Assembly (NCBI RefSeq): GCF_037203705.1
Contig: NZ_JBBCAT010000002.1
Coordinates: 248,001 to 312,000 of the forward strand
DNA from: Prosthecomicrobium sp. N25
GTDB taxonomy: Bacteria > Pseudomonadota > Alphaproteobacteria > Rhizobiales > Ancalomicrobiaceae
DNA: 64,000 nucleotides
Reading direction: 5' to 3'
This document shows, one piece after another, positions 1 through 7,905 of the stretch (positions are counted from its first letter, which is position 1; every line of letters starts with the position of its first letter). The position numbers were made by a program, and so were the translations under genes. Under the pieces are notes generated by a model. It ran no database searches and was not told where the DNA came from. It worked only from the letters and a program-made list of their open reading frames with translations.

Positions 1-329
1 ACCACGCCGGGGCCGCCCGCGAGCTCGCGGACGAAATCCTGGCGGAGCGGGCGCCCGCGCGGGCTCATCAGCAGGCGCGGCCTCGGGTCCTCTGGACCCG
101 CCACCGCGTCGAGCGCCCGGGCGGTGACGTCGCAGCGCATCACCATGCCGGGCCCGCCGCCCGCCGGGGTGTCGTCGACGCTCCGATGCCGGTCCGTCGC
201 GAAGTCCCGGATGTCGGCCACGTCGAGCGACCAGAGGCCGTTCGCGAGCGCCTTGCCGGAGAGCGACAGGCCGAGAGGGCCCGGGAACATCTCCGGATAG
301 AGCGTCAGGACCGAGGCCCGGAACGTCAC
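1..329 (-). CDS. trmD: tRNA (guanine-N1)-methyltransferase TrmD, partial (N-terminus)
   Basis: TrmD methylates N1 of G37 in tRNAs using S-adenosylmethionine and so limits frameshifting. Only about the first 109 codons are present; the gene runs off the left edge. The visible protein begins [19 protein letters not shown] and later has [11 protein letters not shown], matching the glycine-rich AdoMet-binding region of the SPOUT-fold TrmD family. The start is GTG at 327-329 and overlaps the rimM stop by four bases (GTGA), which implies translational coupling. Its place after rpsP and rimM is the standard order of this ribosome-maturation operon. Confidence 0.93.
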   Translation of the reverse strand, partial: MTFRASVLTLYPEMFPGPLGLSLSGKALANGLWSLDVADIRDFATDRHRSVDDTPAGGGPGMVMRCDVTARALDAVAGPEDPRPRLLMSPRGRPLRQDFVRELAGGPGV

Positions 330-931
330 GACGCCACCTCCCCGCCCGGCCCCGGCGCGGCCGCCGGCGGGTGCCGGCGACGCTTGCGGGGGGCGGGCTT
401 CGGCTCCGCCTCGTCCGAGCCGCCCCCGAAGAGGCCTTCGGGCGGGGCGATCACGACGCGGCCGCCGGCCAGGTCCACCACGGGCGCGAAGGCCCGGGTG
501 AAGGGGAGGTAGACGGTCGAGCCCTCGGGCGGCTGGATCTCCAGGAGATCGCCCGCGCCGAAATTCGCCACCGCAAGGATCGTCCCGTGGACCGTCCCGT
601 CCGCGTCTTCCGCCCTCAGGCCGATCAGGTCCGAGTGGTAGAAGGTCTCCTCGTCGTCGGTCGCGGGGAGGGCCTCGCGGTCGACGAAGAGGCGGGTGCC
701 GTTCAGCGCCTCGGCGGCGTTGCGGTCCGGCACCTCGCGGAACTTCACCACCAGCACCGTGTCGTTCGGGCGGAGCCGCTGGACCGTCAGGGTCCGGCTG
801 CCGTCCTCCGAGGCGAGCGGGCCGTAGTCGGCGAGGGCCTCCATGGGCTCGGTGAAGGACTTCACCCGCACCTCGCCCCGGATGCCGTGGGCGGCGCCGA
901 TCTGTCCGACGAGGATGCGCTTCTCGGCCAT
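326..931 (-). CDS. rimM: 16S rRNA processing protein RimM
   Basis: RimM assists late maturation of the 30S subunit and binds ribosomal protein S19. The 201-residue product starts [20 protein letters not shown], the typical RimM N-terminal barrel, and has a PRC-barrel-like second half ([16 protein letters not shown]). The last ~35 residues are Pro/Arg/Lys rich (RKRRRHPP) and extend past the usual core; low-complexity tails of this kind are common in high-GC alphaproteobacteria. The gene lies 60 bases downstream of rpsP and overlaps trmD, consistent with one operon. Confidence 0.95.
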   Translation of the reverse strand: MAEKRILVGQIGAAHGIRGEVRVKSFTEPMEALADYGPLASEDGSRTLTVQRLRPNDTVLVVKFREVPDRNAAEALNGTRLFVDREALPATDDEETFYHSDLIGLRAEDADGTVHGTILAVANFGAGDLLEIQPPEGSTVYLPFTRAFAPVVDLAGGRVVIAPPEGLFGGGSDEAEPKPAPRKRRRHPPAAAPGPGGEVAS

Positions 932-991
932 GCGGGTCGGCGGTCCTGACGTGTCGATCGGTTGCGGGCCGGGAGAGGCGGGCCCCTGCGC

Positions 992-1342
992 TTACTCGGC
1001 GGCTTCGGCCGACTTGGCGGCCTTGGCGGCGGCGCGCTCCTGGGCCTTCTTGCCCGGCACGGCCTTCTCGGGGTTGTTGTGCGCCTCGCGGGTGGCGAGG
1101 CCGGCGTCGGACAGGAAGCGCAGGACGCGGTCGGTCGGCTGGGCGCCGACGGAGAGCCAGTGCTGCAGCCGCTCGGTGACGAGCGTGACGCGCTCGGCGG
1201 AGTCCTTGGCGAGCATCGGATTGTAGGTGCCGACCTTCTCGATGAAGCGGCCGTCGCGGGGCGAGCGGGCGTCGGCGACGACGATCCGGTAGTAGGGCCG
1301 CTTCTTGGTGCCGCCGCGGGCGAGACGGATCTTCAGGGACAT
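992..1342 (-). CDS. rpsP: 30S ribosomal protein S16
   Basis: This is a structural protein of the small ribosomal subunit, 116 residues long. It begins [20 protein letters not shown], the S16 signature, followed by [22 protein letters not shown]. The tail after about residue 85 is Ala/Lys/Glu rich, as in many alphaproteobacterial S16 proteins. The gene lies between the chorismate mutase gene and rimM in a leftward operon. The ATG at 1340-1342 is preceded by an AAGGAGAA Shine-Dalgarno sequence, which makes the start secure. Confidence 0.97.
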   Translation of the reverse strand: MSLKIRLARGGTKKRPYYRIVVADARSPRDGRFIEKVGTYNPMLAKDSAERVTLVTERLQHWLSVGAQPTDRVLRFLSDAGLATREAHNNPEKAVPGKKAQERAAAKAAKSAEAAE

Positions 1343-1372
1343 GCGTCTTCTCCTTAGTCGATGGACTGGAAT

Positions 1373-1678
1373 TCAGGATCGGGAGTCGCGGATGGCTTCG
1401 TGGTGGCGGATGACCTCCTTCACCACGAAGGCCAGGAACTTCTCGGCGAAGTCCGGGTCGAGCCGGGCGTCGGCGGCGAGCCGGCGCAGGCGGGCGATCT
1501 GCTCGGCCTCGCGGCCGGGGTCGGCGGGGGGCAGCCCATGGGTCGCCTTCAGGTGGCCGACCGCCTGGGTGCACTTGAAGCGCTCGGCGAGCAGGTGCAC
1601 GAGCGCGGCGTCGATGTTGTCGATCGACTCGCGCAGGCGCTTCAGCTCGGGGACCACGCCGGTGGCCAGGTCGGTCAT
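1373..1678 (-). CDS. Chorismate mutase, AroQ class
   Basis: It catalyses rearrangement of chorismate to prephenate, the entry to phenylalanine and tyrosine synthesis. The 101-residue all-helical product shows the AroQ pattern: [19 protein letters not shown] in helix 1, then [14 protein letters not shown] and a C-terminal helix with [13 protein letters not shown]. The length fits a monofunctional mutase with no fused dehydratase or dehydrogenase. It lies between ffh (10 bases upstream) and rpsP. Its presence in this translation cluster is a known arrangement in alphaproteobacteria rather than evidence of a ribosomal role. Confidence 0.9.
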   Translation of the reverse strand: MTDLATGVVPELKRLRESIDNIDAALVHLLAERFKCTQAVGHLKATHGLPPADPGREAEQIARLRRLAADARLDPDFAEKFLAFVVKEVIRHHEAIRDSRS

Positions 1679-1688
1679 CGCGGGGCTC

Positions 1689-3257
1689 TCACTTCTTCTT
1701 GCCGAGGCCGGGGAAGCCGCCGGGCAGGCCGCCCGGACCCTTCGGGCCGGGGAAGCCGGGGCCCTTGGGCAGGCCGGGGAAGCCGGGCGGAAGGCCGGCG
1801 CCGCCCAATCCCCCCGGGGGCAGGCCGGGCGGGAGGCCCGGAGCGCCGCCGGGCGGCATCGGGAGCTGGCCGGACCTGGCGAGCTCCTCGAGCTGGGCCG
1901 GGTCGATCTGGGGGCCGCCGCCGAAAAGGGAGCCGAGCCCGCCGAGCAGGCCGCCCTTCTTCTTGCCCATCATCTTCATCATGTCGGCCATCTGGCGGTG
2001 CATCTTGAGCAGCCGGTTGATGTCCTCGACGCGCGTCCCCGACCCGGCCGCCACGCGGCGCTTGCGCGATGCGTTGAGGAGCTCGGGCTTGGAGCGCTCC
2101 TTCTTCGTCATGGAGGTGATGATGGCGATCTGGCGCTTGATGATGCGGTCGTCGAGGGCGGCGGCGTCGAGCTGCTTGGCCATCTTCCCCATGCCGGGAA
2201 GCATGCCCATGATGCCCTTCATGCCGCCGAGCTTCTGCATCTGGCGAAGCTGGTCGGCGAAATCGTCCAGGTCGAACAGGCCCTTCTGCATCCGCTGGGC
2301 CGCCTTGGCGGCCTTCTGGATGTCGAGCTCCTGGGCGGCCTTCTCGACGAGAGCGACGATGTCGCCCATGCCGAGGATGCGGCCGGCGATCCGCTTCGGG
2401 TCGAAGTCCTCGAGGGCGTCGGCCTTCTCGCCGACGCCGATGAGCTTGATCGGCTTGCCGGTGACGGCGCGCATGGAGAGCGCCGCGCCGCCGCGGCCGT
2501 CGCCGTCCATGCGGGTCAGAACGATGCCGGTGATGCCGACGCGCTCGTCGAAGGATTTCGCCAGGTTGACGGCGTCCTGGCCGGTCAGTGCGTCGGCGAC
2601 GAGCAGGATCTCGTGCGGCTTCGCCACCCGCTTGATCTCGGCCATCTCGAGCATGAGCTGCTCGTCGATGTGGATGCGGCCGGCGGTGTCGAGGATCACC
2701 ACGTCGTAGCCGCCGAGGCGGCCGGCCGTCATGGCCCGGTTGGCGATCTGGGTCGGGGTCTCGCCGGCGACGATCGGCAGGGTGTCGACCCCGTTCTGCT
2801 CGCCGAGGACGCGGAGCTGCTCCTGGGCGGCGGGACGGCGGGTGTCGAGGGAGGCGAGGAGGACCTTGCGGCGGGCCCTCTGGACCAGCCGGAGGCCGAT
2901 CTTGGCGGTGGTAGTCGTCTTGCCCGAGCCCTGCAGGCCGACCATCATGATCGCTACCGGCGCGGGCGCGTTCAGGTCGATCGGGTCCGCGTCGTGGCCG
3001 AGCATCTCGACCAGGGTGTCGTGGACGATCTTGATGACCTGCTGGCCGGGGGTGACGGAGCGGATCACCTCGTGGCCGACCGCGCGGGCGCGCACCTTGT
3101 CGGTGAAGGACTTCACCACGTCGAGGGCGACGTCGGCCTCCAGCAGGGCGCGGCGCACCTCGCGCATGGCGGCGCCGACGTCCTCCTCGGTCAGCGCGCC
3201 GCGGCGGGTCAGCTTGTCCAATATGCCGGACAGGCGTTCCGAAAGGCTCTCGAACAT
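1689..3257 (-). CDS. ffh: Signal recognition particle protein Ffh
   Basis: Ffh is the GTPase of the bacterial signal recognition particle. It binds 4.5S RNA and nascent signal sequences and docks to FtsY. With the ATG at 3255-3257 the product has 522 residues. Visible parts are the N domain (MFESLSERLSGILDKLTRRG), the P-loop GLQGSGKTTTTAK at 107-119, DTAGR at 190-194, TRMDGD at 248-253, and the M domain with SRKRRVAAGSG near 397-407. From about residue 464 to the end lies a Gly/Pro/Leu-rich, collagen-like tail (GLPPGLPPGG, GFPGLPKGPGFPG) of nearly 60 residues, well beyond the E. coli protein. An in-frame extension up to 3413 was rejected because it precedes the conserved N domain and has no family resemblance. 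Confidence 0.96.
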   Translation of the reverse strand: MFESLSERLSGILDKLTRRGALTEEDVGAAMREVRRALLEADVALDVVKSFTDKVRARAVGHEVIRSVTPGQQVIKIVHDTLVEMLGHDADPIDLNAPAPVAIMMVGLQGSGKTTTTAKIGLRLVQRARRKVLLASLDTRRPAAQEQLRVLGEQNGVDTLPIVAGETPTQIANRAMTAGRLGGYDVVILDTAGRIHIDEQLMLEMAEIKRVAKPHEILLVADALTGQDAVNLAKSFDERVGITGIVLTRMDGDGRGGAALSMRAVTGKPIKLIGVGEKADALEDFDPKRIAGRILGMGDIVALVEKAAQELDIQKAAKAAQRMQKGLFDLDDFADQLRQMQKLGGMKGIMGMLPGMGKMAKQLDAAALDDRIIKRQIAIITSMTKKERSKPELLNASRKRRVAAGSGTRVEDINRLLKMHRQMADMMKMMGKKKGGLLGGLGSLFGGGPQIDPAQLEELARSGQLPMPPGGAPGLPPGLPPGGLGGAGLPPGFPGLPKGPGFPGPKGPGGLPGGFPGLGKKK

Positions 3258-3512
3258 CCGCGTTCCGTCTCTCTGGCTCGATCCGAAGGGCACCCTCGAG
3301 CGATGGGCGGACCCTTCAGATGGGCTCCCGTCCGGCCCCTGTCGAGCGATGCGCCCAAACGGTTTCGCGCCCGCGGGCGCAACGCGCTGGCGGGCGTGGA
3401 CCTCCGGGATCACGGTCCCGGTCGGCGGATCATCGTCGACGGTGTCGGCGAGAGGTGCGGGTTTCTAGGCGGGATCGGGCCGCGGGTCAAGCTTTTCGGC
3501 GCTGGCGGCCGG

Positions 3513-3911
3513 TCAGCGGACCTGGAAGACCTCGTCGACGGGCACCTGCAGGGCGGTGACGAGCCGGTTCGTCTCGGCCGCCATGCCGATCACGGCGTGA
3601 AGCTCCATCAGCTCGGCCTCGGTCACGCCCTTGGCGCGCGCGGCGGCGGTATGGGAGTGAATGCAGTACTCGCAGCCGTGTGCCACCGAGACCGCGATGT
3701 AGATCAGCTCCTTGACCTTGGGGTCGAGGACGCCGGGGCCCATCACCTCCTTGAGCGATTCCCAGGTGCGCCGCAGGGTCTTCGGGTCATGCGCGAGGGC
3801 GCGCCAGAAGTTGTTGACGAAGTCGGACCGGCGGGTCGCCCGGATGTCGTCGAGGACGGCGCGGGACTCCGGCGGCATCTCGTCGTCGGCGAGGAGGCGG
3901 ACGGTCGGCAT
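3513..3911 (-). CDS. Carboxymuconolactone decarboxylase / AhpD-like protein
   Basis: This 132-residue all-alpha protein belongs to the AhpD/CMD superfamily. It has the redox motif CEYCIHSHTAAARAKG around residues 80-95, the CxxC-x3-H arrangement found in alkylhydroperoxidase-like members. Such proteins reduce peroxides or act as small redox partners; the substrate cannot be told from sequence. It begins MPTVRLLADDEMPPESRAV and lies about 250 bases downstream of ffh on the same strand, with the Omp19-like gene just upstream (11 bases away). It is probably a stand-alone or two-gene unit. Confidence 0.85.
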   Translation of the reverse strand: MPTVRLLADDEMPPESRAVLDDIRATRRSDFVNNFWRALAHDPKTLRRTWESLKEVMGPGVLDPKVKELIYIAVSVAHGCEYCIHSHTAAARAKGVTEAELMELHAVIGMAAETNRLVTALQVPVDEVFQVR

Positions 3912-3922
3912 GGCGGCACCGG

Positions 3923-4507
3923 TCAGCGCGAGAGGGTAACGGACTGGCGTTCCGCGGTCTGGCCGCTGAAGCGCTCGGCGCCGGCGCCGTAGAGGGTCGC
4001 CACCGTGGAGCCGTCGGCGCCCTTGAGCGACACCTGCTTGCCGGACAGGTCCCAGGCGGAAATCTTCTGCAGCTGCGGGGTGTTGCAGCCGCGGGTGGTG
4101 GCACGGTAGCCGCCCGACCAGGTGGTCAGCGTCATGAAGAGCTGGCAGTTGTCGCCCCCGGAGGCGATCTTCCACCCGCCGAGCAGGTCGGTACGGCCGA
4201 CCGCGACAGCGCGCTCGGCGCTGGCCTCGGCCGAGGCGGGCGCCGGGGCCGCCAGGGCCGGGGGCACGCCCGCGACGGCGTCGCCGGGCGGGGGCACGGG
4301 GGCGCCGGCGGCCGGTTGCTCGCCGGGGACGGGCGGCAGGGGCTGCAGGTCGCCCTGGGTCACGACGGGCTTGGTGGGGGCGGCGGGCAGGGGTTCGTAG
4401 CGGGCCTGCGGCTGCGCGCCGCCGAAGTCGCCCAGGCCCACGCGGCCGCAGCCGGCGAGGAGGCCGACGCCGACCAGCGAGAGGGTGAACCCGACGAATC
4501 GCATCAT
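3923..4507 (-). CDS. Omp19-type outer-membrane lipoprotein with protease inhibitor (AprI/Inh) domain
   Basis: The 194-residue product starts with a lipoprotein signal peptide ending in the lipobox LLAGC, with Cys at residue 20 as the lipidation site. A long Pro/Ala-rich linker follows (about 25-100). The C-terminal domain begins LLGGWKIASGGDNCQLF and ends FSGQTAERQSVTLSR, which closely resembles the end of Brucella Omp19, a lipoprotein with an Inh protease-inhibitor fold. The two cysteines in the domain (DNCQLF, RGCNTP) fit the disulfide of that fold. Two adjacent ATG codons (4505-4507 and 4502-4504) could start translation. Function is inferred from the family: an outer-membrane lipoprotein that may inhibit proteases. 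Confidence 0.85.
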   Translation of the reverse strand: MMRFVGFTLSLVGVGLLAGCGRVGLGDFGGAQPQARYEPLPAAPTKPVVTQGDLQPLPPVPGEQPAAGAPVPPPGDAVAGVPPALAAPAPASAEASAERAVAVGRTDLLGGWKIASGGDNCQLFMTLTTWSGGYRATTRGCNTPQLQKISAWDLSGKQVSLKGADGSTVATLYGAGAERFSGQTAERQSVTLSR

Positions 4508-4893
4508 GAAGTCCGCTCCGCAGCCGAAAATCCGGCACTCCCTTACAACAACGCCGGGGCGCGCGCACGGGCCCGATAACGGGGAGGTGACCGGAAGGGC
4601 CGCCTTCTGGGCCCGGTTCGTGGCGTTTTTCCGGTCCTGTGGCCAAATCGGCGGCACCGGCTGGCGCCAGAGCCGGCTCGCCGGTGTCATGATCCTGCCC
4701 TATATTGCAGTGCAGCATGGTCTTGCGCGCGTCGCGGGCCGGGACCTGACCCCGGCCCCCGGGGGCGCAAGACGGCGCCGCCGCGTCCGCGACCTGACCG
4801 CGGGCGGGACGGTGCGACCCACACGCGACAACCACGACCGCCGGTCCGGCCCGAAGCCTCGCGGGTCCGCCGGAGGGAAGAGGAGTCCCCATC
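4508..4893. other. Intergenic region between divergent genes
   Basis: This 386-base stretch separates the divergent Omp19-like and GNAT genes and should carry promoters for both. I see no credible reading frame. It holds one recognisable element, a TTGCAGTGCAGCATGG box at 4705-4720 that recurs near typA (listed separately). Just before 4894 there is a strong purine-rich ribosome-binding region (GGAGGGAAGAGGAG). Confidence 0.6.
4705..4720 (+). promoter_or_regulatory. TTGC(A/G)GTGCAGCATGG motif, site 1 (candidate PhaR-like operator)
   Basis: TTGCAGTGCAGCATGG lies in the promoter region between the Omp19-like and GNAT genes. A near-identical copy (TTGCGGTGCAGCATGG) is upstream of typA and a related TTGCACTGCACTATGC is upstream of sdhC. 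The TGC/GCA-rich dyad resembles operators described for the polyhydroxyalkanoate regulator PhaR. That assignment is an inference from the shape of the motif only. Confidence 0.25.
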
Positions 4894-5460
4894 ATGAAGA
4901 CCAAGACCGAAGGCTCGGTCCGCAAGCTCTGGGTCGCCGACCTGGAGGCGTTCCGTGCCCACCTCCTGCGCCTCGATCCCCACAGCCGCCACGCGCGGTT
5001 CGGGATGGGCGCATCGGACGATTTCGTCCGCCGATATGCGGAGACGAGCTTCTCGCTCGACACCATCATCCACGGCCAGTTTGACGGCGATCGCATCGTC
5101 GGAGCCGGCGAACTGCGCCTGCTCGGCCGCAGCCGGACGGAGGCGGAAGCCGCCTTCAGCGTCGAGCGGGACCGGCAGGCGCGCGGGGTCGGCTCGCTCC
5201 TGATGGAGCGGACGCTGCTGACCGCGCAAAACCGCGGGATCCGCTGCGTCTACATGAACTGCCTCGCCTCCAACCGGCAGATGCAGCGGCTCGCCCGCCG
5301 CTACGGCGCCCACCTCGAATTCGAGCCGGGGGACGTGGTCGGCCTCGTGCTGCCGCACCAGCGGACGCCGGTGTCGGTCATCAAGGAGGCGGTCTCGGAC
5401 AGCTACGGCTGGGCCACCGCGATCGTCGACCTGCAGGGCCGGATGATCCGGACGGCGTGA
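4894..5460 (+). CDS. GNAT-family N-acetyltransferase
   Basis: A 188-residue acetyl-CoA-dependent acyltransferase of unknown substrate. The acetyl-CoA binding motif A is visible as RDRQARGVGSLLMERTL (about residues 90-106), preceded by the beta strands AGELRLL and EAEAAFSVE. The ATG at 4894 follows a strong Shine-Dalgarno. The N-terminal segment HLLRLDPHSRHARFGMGASDDFV has the same layout as the next gene (MRLDGAARAQRFAAGVDDNFV), so the two look like old paralogues in tandem. A 13-bp hairpin follows the stop. Confidence 0.85.
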   Translation: MKTKTEGSVRKLWVADLEAFRAHLLRLDPHSRHARFGMGASDDFVRRYAETSFSLDTIIHGQFDGDRIVGAGELRLLGRSRTEAEAAFSVERDRQARGVGSLLMERTLLTAQNRGIRCVYMNCLASNRQMQRLARRYGAHLEFEPGDVVGLVLPHQRTPVSVIKEAVSDSYGWATAIVDLQGRMIRTA

Positions 5461-5467
5461 CATAAAA

Positions 5468-5497
5468 GCGGCACTCGCGGTTCCCCGCGGGTGCCGC
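5468..5497 (+). terminator. Hairpin downstream of first GNAT gene
   Basis: A 13-bp stem (GCGGCACTCGCGG pairing with CCGCGGGTGCCGC, one T-G pair) with a TTCC loop begins 7 bases after the stop codon. No U-tract follows, so this may be an RNA 3' end stabiliser or a weak intrinsic terminator. Confidence 0.4.
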
Positions 5498-5633
5498 CTC
5501 CATCGGGCGGCGGACGGTAAGGCTTCGTTAACCGCTCGGCCAAGATTCTGGGCCGGCACGGTTTTCGGCATTCGGCCAGGCGGCCGCCGGCCCCTCGGGG
5601 CTCCGGCGGTCGGCCACGAGGAGGCCCGGTTCG

Positions 5634-6167
5634 ATGGACGGTACGGAACTGCGGACGATCAGGGCCTACGAGCTGGAAGCCTATCTGGAACACATGATGC
5701 GGCTCGACGGCGCCGCCCGCGCGCAGCGCTTCGCGGCCGGCGTCGACGACAATTTCGTGCTCGCGCACTGCCTGGAGATGGTCGTCTCGCGCACCGTCCT
5801 GATCGGCGCCTGGGTGGACGGGGTGCTGCGCGGCGCCGCGGAGATCGACGTCGATCATGACGGCCGGGTCGCCGAACTGTCCGTGTCGCTCGAGAAGGGC
5901 TGGCGCGGGCGTGGTCTCGGCCGCGGCCTGCTGAGCGCCGCCGTCCAGGAGGCGCGCCGCCGGTCGATCCTGCGGATCCGGCTCGACATCCCGTCCGGGG
6001 ACGCCGCCCTTCTCCGCATCGCGGCGACCGCCGGCTTCGTGGCCGAAGGCGGCGGCGCCACCGTGACGCACCGCCTGGACCTCGATCCGGCCGCGCTGGC
6101 GCGGTCGGAGCCGGCCCCCGCGCCCGGGCGCTGGAATCCGTTCCGGGCCTTCGCGCGGCGCGCCTGA
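5634..6167 (+). CDS. GNAT-family N-acetyltransferase
   Basis: A 177-residue acetyltransferase. Motif A reads LEKGWRGRGLGRGLLSAAV (about residues 84-102), the clear R/Q-x-x-G-x-G/A pyrophosphate-binding loop; the preceding strand AAEIDVDHDGRVAELSVS is typical of the fold. The start at 5634 follows GAGGAGGCC. It converges with the epimerase gene, 11 bases away. It shares an N-terminal pattern with the upstream GNAT, suggesting duplication. The last ~25 residues are basic and Pro-rich. The substrate is unknown. Confidence 0.85.
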   Translation: MDGTELRTIRAYELEAYLEHMMRLDGAARAQRFAAGVDDNFVLAHCLEMVVSRTVLIGAWVDGVLRGAAEIDVDHDGRVAELSVSLEKGWRGRGLGRGLLSAAVQEARRRSILRIRLDIPSGDAALLRIAATAGFVAEGGGATVTHRLDLDPAALARSEPAPAPGRWNPFRAFARRA

Positions 6168-6178
6168 ACGGCGGTGCC

Positions 6179-7078
6179 TCAGGGTCCCGCCGAGAGGCTC
6201 CTGTAGAGGTCGTCCTGCGGGGTGTAGCCGAGCAGGCGGCGCGTGGCGCCGAGATCCCAGACCATGCCGGCATTGTCCGACATGGCGTTGACGACGATGC
6301 CCGGCGCCGGCCAGGCGCCCGCCTCGGCCCGGAGCGCCTTCTCGACGACCTGCAGGAAGTCGCGGTTCGACAGCCACATGCCGCGGAACCAGGCGAGGTC
6401 GCGCTGCGCCTCGGGGTAGTCCGGCGCGGGCGACTGGTCGGCGGGCAGTCCGGTCGCGCTGATCGTCTCGGGGCGGTTCTCGCCGGGCTGGCACCAGCCG
6501 ATGCGCAGGCTGACGGCGGTCAGCCGGCCGCCCGAGACCGCCGCGGCCGAGGTCAGCAGGCGCTCGCCCATGAGCTTGGAGACCGCATAGGCCGTGCCCT
6601 GGCGGGTGCGCGTGCCGTCGAACCAGGTGGTGCCCGGCCCCGGCTCCAGGTCCGTGGTGAGCCGGCCGGGGCCGATGCGGTCGGCGCGCGGCGGGTCCTT
6701 GTACTGGCCCATCACGTGGTTGGAGGTGGCGAAGACGAAGCGCTTCACGGGCCCGGCGAGCGCCGCGGCGACGAGGTTGGCGGTCATGTCGTAGGAGACG
6801 ACGGACTCCTCCCAGGAGGCGTCCGGCGAGGGGTTGGCGGCGGCGAAATGGACGAGCGCATCGACGTCCGCGACCGCCCTACGCCAGCCGGGGTCTTCGG
6901 CGTCGGCGAGGTCCGCGACGCGGTAGGAGACCCGGGGATCGCCGTGGCCGGCCTCGCCCTCGGCCACGTCGACGCCGACCACCCGCTCGCACCAGCCGGT
7001 GCCGAGGAGGTGGGCGATCAGCTTCTGTCCGAGGTTCCCCGCCGCCCCGGTCACCAGAACCGACTTGACGCCGCTCAT
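6179..7078 (-). CDS. NAD(P)-dependent epimerase/dehydratase (extended SDR, uronate-dehydrogenase-like)
   Basis: The 299-residue product has the extended short-chain dehydrogenase Rossmann motif VTGAAGNLGQKL (residues 9-20) and the catalytic YAVSK motif. The strings HFAAANPSPDASWE and FVFATSNHVMGQY resemble hexuronate (uronate) dehydrogenases, which oxidise sugar acids at C1. The substrate is not settled by sequence. The start codon overlaps the stop of the upstream AhpD-like gene (ATGA, 7075-7078), so the two are translated together. Confidence 0.8.
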   Translation of the reverse strand: MSGVKSVLVTGAAGNLGQKLIAHLLGTGWCERVVGVDVAEGEAGHGDPRVSYRVADLADAEDPGWRRAVADVDALVHFAAANPSPDASWEESVVSYDMTANLVAAALAGPVKRFVFATSNHVMGQYKDPPRADRIGPGRLTTDLEPGPGTTWFDGTRTRQGTAYAVSKLMGERLLTSAAAVSGGRLTAVSLRIGWCQPGENRPETISATGLPADQSPAPDYPEAQRDLAWFRGMWLSNRDFLQVVEKALRAEAGAWPAPGIVVNAMSDNAGMVWDLGATRRLLGYTPQDDLYRSLSAGP

Positions 7079-7728
7079 CGGGCCGCCTCCCCGGAGCCGG
7101 CCCCGCGCGAGCGGCCGTGATACGCCGCGTTCGGGCGCATGTCGGTCGCGATGGCGACCCGGTTCGACATGTTGAAGAAGCCCACCACGGCGGCGATGTC
7201 CCAGAGGTCGCGGTCCGAGAAACCGGCGGCGCGCAGGGCCTCTCGGTCGGCCTCGATGACGGCCTGCGGCGTCTCGGTCAGCTTCCAGGCGAAGTCCAGC
7301 ATGGCGACGTGGCGCGGGGCGAGCCGCGCGGCGCGGTAGTTCATCACCATGAGTTCGCCGAGCACCGGGTCGCCCGAGAGCTGGCGGACCGCCTGGCCAT
7401 GGGCGGTCAGGCAGTAGTAGCAGCGGTTCACGCTCGAGACGACGACCGCGATCATCTCGCGTTCGAGCTTGGAGAGGCCGGAGGGCGCCAGCATCAGGTC
7501 GTTGTACATGGCTGCGAAGGCCTTGAGCTTGGCGAGGTCGTGCGCGTAGGCGACCAGCACGTTGGGAACGAAGCCGATCTTCTCCATGCACTTCTCGAAG
7601 TAGGCCCGGATCTCGTCGTCCAGGTCCGCCGGATCGAGTGCCAATGCGATCGGCCGCTCCGGGCGTCCCTCGGCGTCGACCGCCTGATCGGACGGAGCGA
7701 GCCCCGCCTGCCTGTCCTGCTTCGCCAT
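7075..7728 (-). CDS. Peroxidase-related AhpD-like protein
   Basis: A 217-residue member of the AhpD/CMD superfamily, of the longer peroxidase-related type. The redox motif is CYYCLTAHGQAVR in a stretch that reads LSKLEREMIAVVVSSVNRCYY just before it. A second half with DFAWKLTETP and FNMSNRVA is typical of this subfamily. The start is the ATG at 7726-7728. It is the first gene of a two-gene operon with the epimerase, and divergent from glutamate dehydrogenase. A role in peroxide or alkyl-hydroperoxide handling is inferred. Confidence 0.85.
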   Translation of the reverse strand: MAKQDRQAGLAPSDQAVDAEGRPERPIALALDPADLDDEIRAYFEKCMEKIGFVPNVLVAYAHDLAKLKAFAAMYNDLMLAPSGLSKLEREMIAVVVSSVNRCYYCLTAHGQAVRQLSGDPVLGELMVMNYRAARLAPRHVAMLDFAWKLTETPQAVIEADREALRAAGFSDRDLWDIAAVVGFFNMSNRVAIATDMRPNAAYHGRSRGAGSGEAAR

Positions 7729-7905
7729 TGTGGCGCTCCTCCTCCACCCGTCGTCGAGCGAGGGAGGAGACGGCGAAGCGGGCCGACTTGCAAGGGGGCT
7801 CGCCGGGCCGGCGCGCGGTGCTCGCGTTCCTTTCCTTCGGGGATGTGCGACAACAAGAGGCAGCGCGACTCGATGCCAAGTCGAGCGGAGGCGGAGGGGA
7901 CGGCC

